The notes under the pieces were generated by a model. It worked only from the letters and a program-made list of their open reading frames with translations, did no database searches and was not told the origin of the DNA. From Candidatus Cardinium hertigii (GTDB taxonomy: Bacteria; Bacteroidota; Bacteroidia; Cytophagales; Amoebophilaceae): 64,000 bases of DNA. A program made the position numbers and the translations under genes. The DNA lies in contig NZ_CP029619.1 in assembly GCF_003176915.1 (NCBI RefSeq), forward strand, positions 248,001-312,000. Direction: 5' to 3'. This document shows positions 8,939-18,525 of this stretch, piece by piece (position 1 is the first letter of the stretch; every line of letters starts with the position of its first letter).

Positions 8939-10360
8939 ATGAAGAGGCTTATTTTATTTATTTTATCGTTCAAACAATTAAACAATAATCTTATGTTCCG
9001 TTCACGCACTGTTTTTATACGAAAGGCCCATAGGATATTATTTCTGGGGTATATCTTTATGCTTATTTGTAGCTTTAACAAGCAGATAGAACAAACTACT
9101 CCTTTACATGCGGCAGCATATGAAGGCAAGCTAGATTGTCTCACGGCTTTAATTAAAGGAGGGGCTGATGTAAATCTAAAAGATAAAAATGGATCGACTC
9201 CTTTACATTTGGCGGCACAAGAAGGCAAACTAGATTGTCTCACGACTTTAATTAAAGGAGGAGCTGATGTAAACTTACAAGATAAATATGGACAAGCTCC
9301 TTTACATGCGGCAGCATATACAGGCAAGTTAGATTGTCTCACGGCTTTAATTAAAGGAGGGGCTGATGTAAACTTACAAGATAAATATGGAGCGGCTCCT
9401 TTATATGCGGCAGCATATGCAGGCAAACTAGATTGTATCACGGCTTTAATTAAAGGAGGGGCTGATGTAAACCTAAAAGATAAATATGGAGCGGCTCCTT
9501 TACATGCGGTGGTAAAAATGGGCCATACAAATTGTATGGACGCTTTAATTAAAGGAGGAGCTGATGTAAACTTACAAGATAAAGATGGATTGGCTCCTTT
9601 ACATGTGGCGGCAGAAATGGGCCATACAAATTGTATGGACGCTTTAATTAAAGGAGGGGCCAAGGTAAACCTAAAAAATAAAAATGGAGCGGCTCCTTTA
9701 CATGAGGCGGCATATGCAGGCAAGTTAGATTGTCTCACGGCTTTAATTAAAGGAGGAGCTAAGGTAAATCTAAAAAATAAAAATGGATGGGTTCCTTTGC
9801 ATTTTGCAGCATGTACAGGCAAACTAGATTGTCTCACGGCTTTAATTAAAGGAGGGGCCAAGGTAAACCTAAAAAATAAAAATGGAGCGGCTCCTTTACA
9901 TGCGGCAGCATATACAGGCAAGCTAGATTGTCTCACGGCTTTAATTAAAGGAGGGGCTGATGTAAACCTAAAAAATAAAAATGGACCGGCTCCTTTACAT
10001 TTGGCGGCAGAAATGGGCCATACAAATTGTATGGACGCTTTAATTAAAGGAGGAGCTGATGTAAACTTAAAAGATAAAAATGGATCGGCTCCTTTACATT
10101 TGGCGGCATATACAGGCAAGCTAGATTGTCTCACGGCTTTAATTAAAGGAGGGGCCAAGGTAAACCTAAAAAATAAAAATGGAGCGGCTCCTTTACATGA
10201 GGCAGCATATACAGGCAAACTAGATTGTCTCACGGCTTTAATTAAAGGAGGAGCTGATGTAAATCTAAAAGATAACAATGGAGCGGCTCCTTTACATCTG
10301 GCAGAACGATGTTGTCATCAAGATTGTATTGATATACTACAGGCTAATGGAGGAAACTAG
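8939..10360 (+). CDS. Ankyrin-repeat protein, 473 aa
   Basis: N-terminus MKRLILFILSFKQLNNNLMF, then a basic/hydrophobic signal ending IFMLICSFNKQ; the Met at position 8993 (MFRSRTVF) is an alternative start matching the gene at 7397. Twelve near-identical ankyrin repeats follow, alternating GKLDCLTALIKGGADVNLKD and GHTNCMDALIKGGA types with the core G.APLH.AA. The last repeat (AERCCHQDCIDILQANGGN) is a capping repeat shared with the next gene. The final Asn-stop falls exactly where pckA-derived sequence begins. The high identity between repeats points to recent unequal crossing-over. Confidence 0.9.
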   Translation: MKRLILFILSFKQLNNNLMFRSRTVFIRKAHRILFLGYIFMLICSFNKQIEQTTPLHAAAYEGKLDCLTALIKGGADVNLKDKNGSTPLHLAAQEGKLDCLTTLIKGGADVNLQDKYGQAPLHAAAYTGKLDCLTALIKGGADVNLQDKYGAAPLYAAAYAGKLDCITALIKGGADVNLKDKYGAAPLHAVVKMGHTNCMDALIKGGADVNLQDKDGLAPLHVAAEMGHTNCMDALIKGGAKVNLKNKNGAAPLHEAAYAGKLDCLTALIKGGAKVNLKNKNGWVPLHFAACTGKLDCLTALIKGGAKVNLKNKNGAAPLHAAAYTGKLDCLTALIKGGADVNLKNKNGPAPLHLAAEMGHTNCMDALIKGGADVNLKDKNGSAPLHLAAYTGKLDCLTALIKGGAKVNLKNKNGAAPLHEAAYTGKLDCLTALIKGGADVNLKDNNGAAPLHLAERCCHQDCIDILQANGGN

Positions 10361-10699
10361 GAGCTGCCATTTGTACAGCAGCTTCAAGATGAAAGCGCGC
10401 TGCATTTTTCCAAAAGCGTGTAATGAGCGCATTGGTTTTAGCTTGATAAAGTAGCTATCTTGCCAATTCTTGCTAGGGGCCCAATATAGCTGAATCAATA
10501 ACTGGTAAAGCAGTAGGGATAGCTAAGTTAAAGTTTGGCAAGCAGTCATAAGTGAACTTTTTTAGGAACCCATTTACAATAACCTGGATAAGGTTACGCG
10601 TAAGTTCAATAGGGAATCGATACCCTTTTCTGCACCATAACTACCAGCTGTCCATCCTGTATTAACCAAATAAACAGTTGCGCCACTTCCCTTTAGGCG
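10355..10699 (-). pseudogene. pckA: pckA 3' remnant, copy B
   Basis: Near-identical to copy A from the aaactaggagctgcc junction to YLVNTGW/ERLK. It is truncated by fusion to the end of the ankyrin gene, so the ankyrin stop codon (TAG, 10358-10360) is supplied by pckA-derived DNA. The rest of the spacer to 10860 is the leader duplicated from 8778-8938. Confidence 0.8.
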
Positions 10700-10860
10700 T
10701 TAATATAGCGTATAATTTTATATACTATTTGTATATGTTTAAAACTTATGTAAGCTAGTAGTAGAAAATAGTAGCGGAATAAGTACATAAAAGCATTAAG
10801 CAACATAATGCAAAGTATAAGATTATTAACATATTTAGTATTAGTAGTATTGTACTAGTA

Positions 10861-12396
10861 ATGAAGAGGCTTATTTTATTTATTTTATCGTTCAAACAAT
10901 TAAACAATAATCTTATGTTCCGTTCACGCACTGTTTTTATACGAAAGGCCCATAGGATATTATTTTTGGGGTATATTTTTATGCTTATTTGTAGCTTTAA
11001 TAAGCAAATAGAACAAACTCCTTCTTTTTCTTTACATGCGGCAGCATATGAAGGCAAGCTAGATTGTCTCACGGCTTTAATTAAAGGAGGGGCTGATGTA
11101 AACCTAAAAGATAAAGATGGAGCGGCTCCTTTACATCTGGCAGCACAAGAAGGCAAACTAGATTGTCTCACGGCTTTAATTAAAGGAGGAGCTGATGTAA
11201 ACCTAAAAAATAAAGATGGATTGGCTCCTTTATATGCGGCAGCATATGCAGGCAAGCTAGATTGTCTCACGGCTTTAATTAAAGGAGGGGCTGATGTAAA
11301 CCTAAAAGGTAATAAACATGGATCGGCTCCTTTACATGCGGCAGCATATACAGGCAAGTTAGATTGTCTCACGGCTTTAATTAAAGGAGGGGCTAAGGTA
11401 AATCTAAAAAATAAAGATGGATCGGCTCCTTTACATTTGGCAGCACATACAGGCAAGCTAGATTGTCTCACGGCTTTAATTAAAGGAGGGGCCAATGTAA
11501 ACCTAAAAGATAAATATGGAGCGGCTCCTTTACATGTGGCGGCAGAAATGGGCCATACAAATTGTATGGACGCTTTAATTAAAGGAGGGGCCAAGGTAAA
11601 CCTAAAAAATAAAAATGGATGGGTTCCTTTGCATTTTGCAGCATGTACAGGCAAACTAGATTGTCTCACGGCTTTAATTAAAGGAGGGGCCAAGGTAAAC
11701 CTAAAAAATAAAAATGGAGCGGCTCCTTTACATGCGGTGGTAAAAATGGGCCATACAAATTGTATGGACGCTTTAATTAAAGGAGGAGCTGATGTAAACT
11801 TACAAGATAAGTATGGACAAGCTCCTTTACATTTTGCAACATATGCAGGCAAGCTAGATTGTCTCACGGCTTTAATTAAAGGAGGGGCCAAGGTAAACCT
11901 AAAGAGGGATAAGAATGGAGAAGCTCCTTTACATTTTGCAGCATATACAGGCAAGCTAGATTGTCTCACGGCTTTAATTAAAGGAGGGGCCAAGGTAAAC
12001 CTAAAGAGGGATAAGAATGGAGAAGCTCCTTTACATCTGGCAGCATATACAGGCAAACTAGATTGTCTCACGGCTTTAATTAAAGGAGGGGCTGATGTAA
12101 ACCTAAAAGATAAAGATGGATGGGTTCCTTTGCATTTTGCAGCACAAACAGGCAAGCTAGATTGTCTCACGGCTTTAATTAAAGGAGGGGCCAAGGTAAA
12201 CCTAAAAGATAAAAATGGATGGGTTCCTTTACATCTGGCAGCATATACAGGCAAGCTAGATTGTCTCACGGCTTTAATTAAAGGAGGAGCTGATGTAAAC
12301 CTAAAAAATAAAGATGGAGCGGCTCCTTTACATCTGGCAGAACGATGTTGTCATCAAGATTGTATTGATATACTACAGGCTAATGGAGGAAACTAG
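10861..12396 (+). CDS. Ankyrin-repeat protein, 511 aa
   Basis: Paralogue of the gene at 8939 with an identical leader and signal region (MKRLILF...LICSFNKQIEQT). About thirteen ankyrin repeats follow. Three carry one- or two-residue insertions (VNLKGNKHGSAP and two VNLKRDKNGEAP) that break the strict 99-base period. The capping repeat AERCCHQDCIDILQANGGN and the downstream pckA junction are the same as in its neighbour. The conserved Cys in CLTALI/CMDALI of every repeat is notable. Effector role inferred from the family. Confidence 0.9.
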   Translation: MKRLILFILSFKQLNNNLMFRSRTVFIRKAHRILFLGYIFMLICSFNKQIEQTPSFSLHAAAYEGKLDCLTALIKGGADVNLKDKDGAAPLHLAAQEGKLDCLTALIKGGADVNLKNKDGLAPLYAAAYAGKLDCLTALIKGGADVNLKGNKHGSAPLHAAAYTGKLDCLTALIKGGAKVNLKNKDGSAPLHLAAHTGKLDCLTALIKGGANVNLKDKYGAAPLHVAAEMGHTNCMDALIKGGAKVNLKNKNGWVPLHFAACTGKLDCLTALIKGGAKVNLKNKNGAAPLHAVVKMGHTNCMDALIKGGADVNLQDKYGQAPLHFATYAGKLDCLTALIKGGAKVNLKRDKNGEAPLHFAAYTGKLDCLTALIKGGAKVNLKRDKNGEAPLHLAAYTGKLDCLTALIKGGADVNLKDKDGWVPLHFAAQTGKLDCLTALIKGGAKVNLKDKNGWVPLHLAAYTGKLDCLTALIKGGADVNLKNKDGAAPLHLAERCCHQDCIDILQANGGN

Positions 12397-12734
12397 GAGC
12401 TGCCATTTGTACAGCAGCTTCAAGATGAAAGCGCGCTGCATTTTTCCAAAAGCGTGTAATGAGCGCTTTGGTTTTAGCTTGATAAAGTAGCTATCTTGCC
12501 AATTCTTGCTAGGGCCCAATATAGCTGAATCAATAACTGGTAAAGCAGTAGGGATAGCTAAGTTAAAGTTTGGCAAGCAGTCATAAGTGAACTTTTTTAG
12601 GAACCCATTTACAATAACCTGGATAAGGTTACGCGTAAGTTCAATAGGGAATCGATACCCTTTTCTGCACCATAACTACCAGCTGTCCATCCTGTATTAA
12701 CCAAATAAACAGTTGCGCCACTTCCCTTTAGGCG
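12391..12734 (-). pseudogene. pckA: pckA 3' remnant, copy C
   Basis: Same block as copy B behind the second ankyrin gene of the unit, differing by a few substitutions and a one-base deletion (agggcccaat versus aggggcccaat). It includes the FNLAIPTALP and YLVNTGW coding stretches on the minus strand. Confidence 0.8.
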
Positions 12735-12895
12735 TTAATATAGCGTATAATTTTATATACTATTTGTATATGTTTAAAACTTATGTAAGCTAGTAGTAGA
12801 AAATAGTAGCGGAATAAGTACATAAAAGCATTAAGCAACATAATGCAAAGTATAAGATTATTAACATATTTAGTATTAGTAGTATTGTACTAGTA

Positions 12896-15277
12896 ATGAA
12901 GAGGCTTATTTTATTTATTTTATCGTTCAAACAATTAAACAATAATCTTATGTTCCGTTCACGCACTGTTTTTATACGAAAGGTCCATAGGATATTATTT
13001 TTGGGGTATATTTTTATGCTTATTTGTAGCTTTAATAAGCAAATAGAACAAACTCCTCCTTTACATGCGGCAGCATATGAAGGCAAGCTAGATTGTCTCA
13101 CGGCTTTAATTAAAGGAGGGGCTGATGTAAACCTAAAAAATAAAAATGGATCGGCTCCTTTACATCTGGCGGCAGAAATGGGCCATACAAATTGTATGGA
13201 CGCTTTAATTAAAGGAGGAGCCAATATAAATCTAAAAGATAAAGATGGACAAGCTCCTTTACATTGGGCAGCATATACAGGCAAACTAGATTGTCTCACG
13301 GCTTTAATTAAAGGAGGGGCTGATGTAAACCTAAAAGATAAAGATGGATGGGTTCCTTTGCATTTTGCAGCACAAGAAGGCAAGCTAGATTGTCTCACGG
13401 CTTTAATTAAAGGAGGGGCTGATGTAAACCTAAAAGGTAATAAATATGGATCGGCTCCTTTACATCTGGCGGCAGAAATGGGCTATACAAATTGTATGGA
13501 CGCTTTAATTAAAGGAGGAGCTGATGTAAAATTAAAAGATAAGTATGGACAAGCTCCTTTACATAAGGCAGCATATGCAGGCAAGCTAGATTGTCTCACG
13601 GCTTTAATTAAAGGAGGGGCCAAGGTAAATCTAAAAGATAAAGATGGACAAGCTCCTTTACATTTGGCAGCATATACAGGCAAGCTAGATTGTCTCACGG
13701 CTTTAATTAAAGGAGAGGCTGATGTAAACCTAAAAGATAAAGATGGATGGGTTCCTTTGCATTTTGCAGCACAAGAAGGCAAGCTAGATTGTCTCACGGC
13801 TTTAATTAAAGGAGGGGCTGATGTAAACCTAAAAGGTAATAAATATGGATCGGCTCCTTTACATCTGGCGGCAGAAATGGGCTATACAAATTGTATGGAC
13901 GCTTTAATTAAAGGAGGAGCTGATGTAAAATTAAAAGATAAGTATGGACAAGCTCCTTTACATAAGGCAGCATATGCAGGCAAGCTAGATTGTCTCACGG
14001 CTTTAATTAAAGGAGGGGCCAAGGTAAATCTAAAAGATAAAGATGGACAAGCTCCTTTACATTTGGCAGCATATACAGGCAAGCTAGATTGTCTCACGGC
14101 TTTAATTAAAGGAGAGGCTGATGTAAACCTAAAAGATAAAGATGGATGGGTTCCTTTGCATTTTGCAGCACAAGAAGGCAAGCTAGATTGTCTCACGACT
14201 TTAATTAAAGGAGGGGCTGATGTAAACCTAAAAAATAAAAATGGATCGGCTCCTTTACATCTGGCGGCAGAAATGGGCCATACAAATTGTATGGACGCTT
14301 TAATTAAAGGAGGGGCCAAGGTAAATCTAAAAGATAAAGATGGACAAGCTCCTTTACATAAGGCAGCATATGCAGGCAAGCTAGATTGTCTCACGGCTTT
14401 AATTAAAGGAGGGGCCAAGGTAAATCTAAAAGATAAAGATGGACAAGCTCCTTTACATTTGGCAGCATATACAGGCAAGCTAGATTGTCTCACGGCTTTA
14501 ATTAAAGGAGGGGCTGATGTAAACCTAAAAAATAAAAATGGATCGGCTCCTTTACATCTGGCGGCAGAAATGGGCCATACAAATTGTATGGACGCTTTAA
14601 TTAAAGGAGGAGCTGATGTAAAATTAAAAGATAAGTATGGACAAGCTCCTTTACATAAGGCAGCATATGCAGGCAAGTTAGATTATCTCACGGCTTTAAT
14701 TAAAGGAGGGGCTGATGTAAACCTAAAAGATAAAAATGGATGGGTTCCTTTGCATTTTGCAGCACAAGAAGGCAAGCTAGATTGTCTCACGACTTTAATT
14801 AAAGGAGGGGCTGATGTAAACCTAAAAAATAAAAATGGATCGGCTCCTTTACATCTGGCGGCAGAAATGGGCCATACAAATTGTATGGACGCTTTAATTA
14901 AAGGAGGAGCTGATGTAAACCTAAAAAATAAATATGGACAAGCTCCTTTACATAAGGCAGCATATGCAGGCAAGTTAGATTGTCTCACGGCTTTAATTAA
15001 AGGAGGGGCCAAGGTAAATCTAAAAGATAAAGATGGACAAGCTCCTTTACATTTGGCAGCATATACAGGCAAACTAGATTGTCTCACGGCTTTAATTAAA
15101 GGAGGGGCTGATGTAAACCTAAAAGATAAAAATGGATGGGTTCCTTTGCATTTTGCAGCACAAGAAGGCAAGCTAGATTGTCTCACGGCTTTAATTAAAG
15201 GAGGGGCTGATGTAAACCTAAAAGATAAAAATGGATGGGTGTTCCTTTGCATTTTGCAGCACAAGAAGGCAAGCTAG
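12896..15277 (+). CDS. Ankyrin-repeat protein, 793 aa, frameshifted 3' end
   Basis: Third copy of the MKRLILF...LICSFNKQ family and the longest, with about twenty-two ankyrin repeats. A 399-base block of four repeats (residues about 150-415) is present twice in tandem. Near 15239 the usual gggttcc is gggtgttcc, a two-base insertion that ends the frame at 15277 after WVFLCILQHKKAS. Downstream the normal repeats continue in another frame to 15413, where a further one-base loss and a TAG-to-GAG change destroy the capping repeat and stop. The protein is probably still made but lacks its C-terminal cap; it may be early in decay. Confidence 0.82.
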   Translation: MKRLILFILSFKQLNNNLMFRSRTVFIRKVHRILFLGYIFMLICSFNKQIEQTPPLHAAAYEGKLDCLTALIKGGADVNLKNKNGSAPLHLAAEMGHTNCMDALIKGGANINLKDKDGQAPLHWAAYTGKLDCLTALIKGGADVNLKDKDGWVPLHFAAQEGKLDCLTALIKGGADVNLKGNKYGSAPLHLAAEMGYTNCMDALIKGGADVKLKDKYGQAPLHKAAYAGKLDCLTALIKGGAKVNLKDKDGQAPLHLAAYTGKLDCLTALIKGEADVNLKDKDGWVPLHFAAQEGKLDCLTALIKGGADVNLKGNKYGSAPLHLAAEMGYTNCMDALIKGGADVKLKDKYGQAPLHKAAYAGKLDCLTALIKGGAKVNLKDKDGQAPLHLAAYTGKLDCLTALIKGEADVNLKDKDGWVPLHFAAQEGKLDCLTTLIKGGADVNLKNKNGSAPLHLAAEMGHTNCMDALIKGGAKVNLKDKDGQAPLHKAAYAGKLDCLTALIKGGAKVNLKDKDGQAPLHLAAYTGKLDCLTALIKGGADVNLKNKNGSAPLHLAAEMGHTNCMDALIKGGADVKLKDKYGQAPLHKAAYAGKLDYLTALIKGGADVNLKDKNGWVPLHFAAQEGKLDCLTTLIKGGADVNLKNKNGSAPLHLAAEMGHTNCMDALIKGGADVNLKNKYGQAPLHKAAYAGKLDCLTALIKGGAKVNLKDKDGQAPLHLAAYTGKLDCLTALIKGGADVNLKDKNGWVPLHFAAQEGKLDCLTALIKGGADVNLKDKNGWVFLCILQHKKAS
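13343..14140 (+). repeat. Higher-order tandem repeat, 2 x 399 bp
   Basis: The block starting gatggatgggttcctttg at 13343 recurs at 13742 and begins again at 14141, a 399-base period equal to four ankyrin units (one with an extra residue, KGNKYG). The two full copies appear identical or nearly so, implying very recent amplification inside the gene. Confidence 0.75.
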
Positions 15278-15413
15278 ATTGTCTCACGGCTTTAATTAAA
15301 GGAGGGGCTGATGTAAACCTAAAAAATAAAAATGGATCGGCTCCTTTACATCTGGCAGAAGATTTGGTCATCAAGATTGTATTGATATACTACAGGCTAA
15401 TGGAGGAAACGAG
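15278..15413 (+). pseudogene. Frameshifted C-terminal end of the 12896 ankyrin gene
   Basis: In the +1 shifted frame the sequence continues VPLHFAAQEGKLDCLTALIK, then NGSAPLHLAE, then shifts again where gaacgatgttgtc of the intact paralogues reads gaagatttggtc. The normal terminal aactag reads aacgag, so the stop is lost. Confidence 0.7.
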
Positions 15414-15753
15414 GAGCTGCCATTTGTACAGCAGCTTCAAGATGAAAGCGCGCTGTATTTTTCCAAAAGCGTGTAATGAGCGCATTGGTTTTAGCTTGAT
15501 AAAGTAGCTATCTTGCCAATTCTTGCTAGGGCCCAATATAGCTGAATCAATAACTGGTAAAGCAGTAGGGATAGCTAAGTTAAAGTTTGGCAAGCAGTCA
15601 TAAGTGAACTTTTTTAGGAACCCATTTACAATAACCTGGATAAGGTTACGCGTAAGTTCAATAGGGAATCGATACCCTTTTCTGCACCATAGCTACCAGC
15701 TTGTTCCATCCTGTATTAACCAAATAAACAGTTGCGCCACTTCCCTTTAGGCG
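15405..15753 (-). pseudogene. pckA: pckA 3' remnant, copy D (extends further 5')
   Basis: Fourth copy of the remnant. Unlike A-C it continues past the ERLKGSG stretch: the minus strand upstream can be read as HLFRE plus, in another frame, PTNKKHTSIYLG. This fits the HPTKY...L segment that precedes VYLVNTGW in PEP carboxykinases. It is therefore closest to the original gene, and copies A-C derive from a truncated version. Confidence 0.75.
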
Positions 15754-16231
15754 TTCCCTAAATAAATGGAGGTATGTTTTTTATTTGTTGGACAAGAAGC
15801 ACTTGTGGCACTGCTTGCCATATGTATAAGGCGGGTTTGGAATGGTTTTGTTGCACAAGTCGGTCCAAATTTGCATGGGAATGCTTATTTTTGTAGGGCT
15901 ACGCAAAGTAAGAATAAAAAATAAACTATATCAAAAAGATTAAGGGACACTTGAATGCAGGAGCAACTTTTTTCCTTAAATTTTCGCTCTATGCCATAGA
16001 TTCTCCACACATATCTATATTTAGTATTCTATTTTTTTCACTTTCCTTGGAAGGTATATTATATTGTATATATATAGCTTGAATAAGCGTTTAACGTATC
16101 ATGAAAATCATACGCCAAGATTGCCCAAAAGTTGGCTGTACATGGTTTCGTTGTTTCAAAGCAGAAATTCAAAGCAGAAATAGACTAGCATTATTGTTCA
16201 AAGCCCTAAAGCATGTTTAGAAAAATTACCT
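15754..16231. other. Spacer between the ankyrin array and the ABC-F gene
   Basis: The left end probably continues decayed pckA sequence to about 15810. The rest is AT-rich with no recognisable gene. A short direct repeat (aaagcagaaat, twice near 16160) is present. Confidence 0.4.
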
Positions 16232-17647
16232 ATGGTATATAAACCAATTCAAATCAAAGGCCTTACGTTGTATTTCTCCCATAAAACAGTTGTTGAAGAT
16301 TTCAATTGTCAGATCACTTATGGCAGCCGCATTGCGCTTATTGGCAAGAATGGAAGCGGAAAATCTACACTCCTTAAAGTAATGGCAGGTATTGTTGAAC
16401 CTGCTGGTGGTACCCTCTATAAGGACAAGGCAACCGTTATCGGCTATGTTCCACAAATTATTGAAGATTATGCAAATTTAAGTGGGGGACAACGCCTTAA
16501 TACTGCTATCACAGAAGCTTTGCGTTTAGACCCCAATGTGCTGCTGCTTGATGAGCCTACCAATCATTTGGATAAACACCAGCGAAAAAGCTTAATGTGC
16601 CTGCTACAGGCTTACTCCGGTACCCTTATCATTGCTTCCCATGATACTGAATTGCTACGCAATTGTATGGACACTTTGTGGCATATGGATAATGGAGCAA
16701 TCCATATTTTTTCAGGTAATTATGACGATTACATACATAAGATCAATCTAAAACGCGCATCTATCGAAAGCGATCTTGAAAGATTAAGCAGACAAAGGAA
16801 AGATATGCACAACAAGCTTATGCAAACGCAAGAAAGAGCAAGCAAAAGAAAAGCTTACGGTGAGAAAAAATATGCGGCAGATAAATTGGCCCTACGTGCC
16901 GCTCAAGGTAGCGGGCAAAACAGTTGCAGTAAGAAGAAAGCAAAAATAAGAGAAAATAAAGAAGCTCTTTTTAATCAACTAGAATCCCTTCGACAGCCTG
17001 CGCTTATTAAGCCTAAATTTTTTATTGCTAATCATGAGGTTGCTAGACGATCAGTTGTTCAAATCTCTGGTGGTTTGGTAGGGTATTGCTTGGATCAACC
17101 GCTGCTGTCTGACATCAATTTAACCCTTTCTGGTCAAGACCGCCTTGCCCTAGCTGGGGATAATGGTAGTGGCAAATCGACACTGATTAAGGCCATCTTG
17201 GGCGATAAATCGGTACATAAAACAGGGGAATGGTATGTAGTAAAAAGAGAGGACATTGGCTACTTGGACCAACACTACAGTACGCTTTCCCCCAGTAAGT
17301 CCGTACTTGAGACAATCTCAACATTGGTACCAGATTGGTCTCACGCGGAAGTAAGGCGTCACCTCAATGATTTTTTATTCCGTAACAATGAAGAGGTAAA
17401 TACGTGTGTCCATACCCTTTCAGGCGGTGAGAAAGCAAGGCTAACACTTGCGCAAATTGCTGCTAATCCCCCGAAACTCCTACTGCTTGATGAAATTACC
17501 AACAACCTCGATTTAGAAACCAAAGGGCATGTTGTACAACTCCTCAAAGCTTACCCAGGAGCAATGATTGTTATCTCACATGATACAGATTTCTTGGAGA
17601 AAATTGGAATAACACAGGTGGTTGACGTGGCCTCTTTTAAGCTATGA
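16232..17647 (+). CDS. ABC-F family ATPase (two nucleotide-binding domains, no membrane domain)
   Basis: 471 residues with two ABC ATPase domains in one chain. NBD1 has Walker A GKNGSGKST (about residues 37-45), Q-loop YVPQ, signature LSGGQ and Walker B VLLLDEPTNHLD. NBD2 has GDNGSGKST, signature LSGGE and LLLLDEITNNLD, where the usual Pro is Ile. No transmembrane segments. The basic linker (about residues 180-250) between the domains fits the ABC-F P-site-tRNA interaction motif region. NBD1 is unusually compact: only a few residues separate the Q-loop from LSGGQ. ABC-F proteins act on ribosomes, some as antibiotic-resistance factors. Position beside the PKS operon makes self-protection possible, but that is inference. 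Confidence 0.85.
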   Translation: MVYKPIQIKGLTLYFSHKTVVEDFNCQITYGSRIALIGKNGSGKSTLLKVMAGIVEPAGGTLYKDKATVIGYVPQIIEDYANLSGGQRLNTAITEALRLDPNVLLLDEPTNHLDKHQRKSLMCLLQAYSGTLIIASHDTELLRNCMDTLWHMDNGAIHIFSGNYDDYIHKINLKRASIESDLERLSRQRKDMHNKLMQTQERASKRKAYGEKKYAADKLALRAAQGSGQNSCSKKKAKIRENKEALFNQLESLRQPALIKPKFFIANHEVARRSVVQISGGLVGYCLDQPLLSDINLTLSGQDRLALAGDNGSGKSTLIKAILGDKSVHKTGEWYVVKREDIGYLDQHYSTLSPSKSVLETISTLVPDWSHAEVRRHLNDFLFRNNEEVNTCVHTLSGGEKARLTLAQIAANPPKLLLLDEITNNLDLETKGHVVQLLKAYPGAMIVISHDTDFLEKIGITQVVDVASFKL

Positions 17648-17739
17648 AATCAGATGTTTAACTGCTATGTATGAACCCCTAAATGATATAAGTAACAAAT
17701 ATTTTTATGTATATACTGAAAATAAGACAATGACCTCCT

Positions 17740-18525
17740 TCATTCGATAAATATTTGATTAATATAGAATCGAAATAATATGGCAAATTCTCTCAGGTTA
17801 GTAATATTTATTGGTTTAGACAAGCATATAGCAAGAATAATTCCTTTTTCTTTAATAACAACTACTTTAACTGACTTAAAATTTTTAAAGTATATAAAGA
17901 ATATATCAGTATCATAATTAACGACCTTCTCTAGATCTAATAGATCAAATGGGATCGTAAAACCTATACCTAAAAATTTTACTAGCGCTTCTTTTGAAGC
18001 CCATAAGCAAGTTTGTATAACATATGCTTCCTGTTGTAGGATACTTTGAAACATATATAAGTCACTATTGCTAAAAGATGATGAATCTATTTTTTGTAAA
18101 TGAGCGGTATATTCTATATCTATGGTTGCTTTAATACAAGGTGGACTTATTACAGCAGCCCCCAAATCATCCGAATGGGCAATAGAGATATTAAAATTAC
18201 TTCCCTCTATAAAAGGTTCCCCCTCTATAGTATTGTTAATTTTAATGTCTTTAGAATAGCTGTTGTTATTTATGTGATGTGCGATAAGCTTTTTTACAAC
18301 TATTCTCCCTAACAGAAAACTCCTCCTTTTTAAAGTATAAGTATATTTTGATAGCTTACTAAGCTCTTCCAAATGAAGGTATTTATTTTTAATTAATTCT
18401 AATTCTCTATCAGTTTTTTTAGCAAGACATAAAGATATTTTGTTATTCTCTATATCAAATTTTTCTTCTCCTTTCAGGTCAAAATCAAAAATAAAAAAAT
18501 TGTCTAAAATTAAACTATCACGCAT
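17740..18525 (-). CDS. Sfp-type 4'-phosphopantetheinyl transferase
   Basis: 261 residues. The family motifs are in order: FNISIAHSDD (111-120), the Mg-binding TIDIEYT with D136 and E138, and WASKEALVKFLGIGF (175-189). This enzyme moves phosphopantetheine from CoA to the serine of carrier proteins. It is the last gene of the minus-strand biosynthetic operon and overlaps the preceding FAD gene by 8 bases. It is the obvious activator of the seven ACP/PCP domains encoded here. At 261 aa it is of normal length for the Sfp group. Specific function is secure; the substrate assignment rests on context. Confidence 0.9.
   Translation of the reverse strand: MRDSLILDNFFIFDFDLKGEEKFDIENNKISLCLAKKTDRELELIKNKYLHLEELSKLSKYTYTLKRRSFLLGRIVVKKLIAHHINNNSYSKDIKINNTIEGEPFIEGSNFNISIAHSDDLGAAVISPPCIKATIDIEYTAHLQKIDSSSFSNSDLYMFQSILQQEAYVIQTCLWASKEALVKFLGIGFTIPFDLLDLEKVVNYDTDIFFIYFKNFKSVKVVVIKEKGIILAICLSKPINITNLREFAILFRFYINQIFIE

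Noticed and set aside
8833-15264. Long antisense ORFs (up to about 500 codons) opposite the ankyrin genes
   Set aside because: They exist because the 99-base repeat is a multiple of three and happens to lack stops in one antisense frame; the products are monotonous copies of FRFTLAPPLIKAV-type units.
9000-15400. CRISPR-like array of regular repeats
   Set aside because: The periodic units are coding ankyrin repeats with no variable spacers of uniform length.
15278-15507. Separate small gene starting at 15235
   Set aside because: It is the continuation of the 12896 ankyrin gene in a shifted frame, then runs into pckA-remnant sequence.
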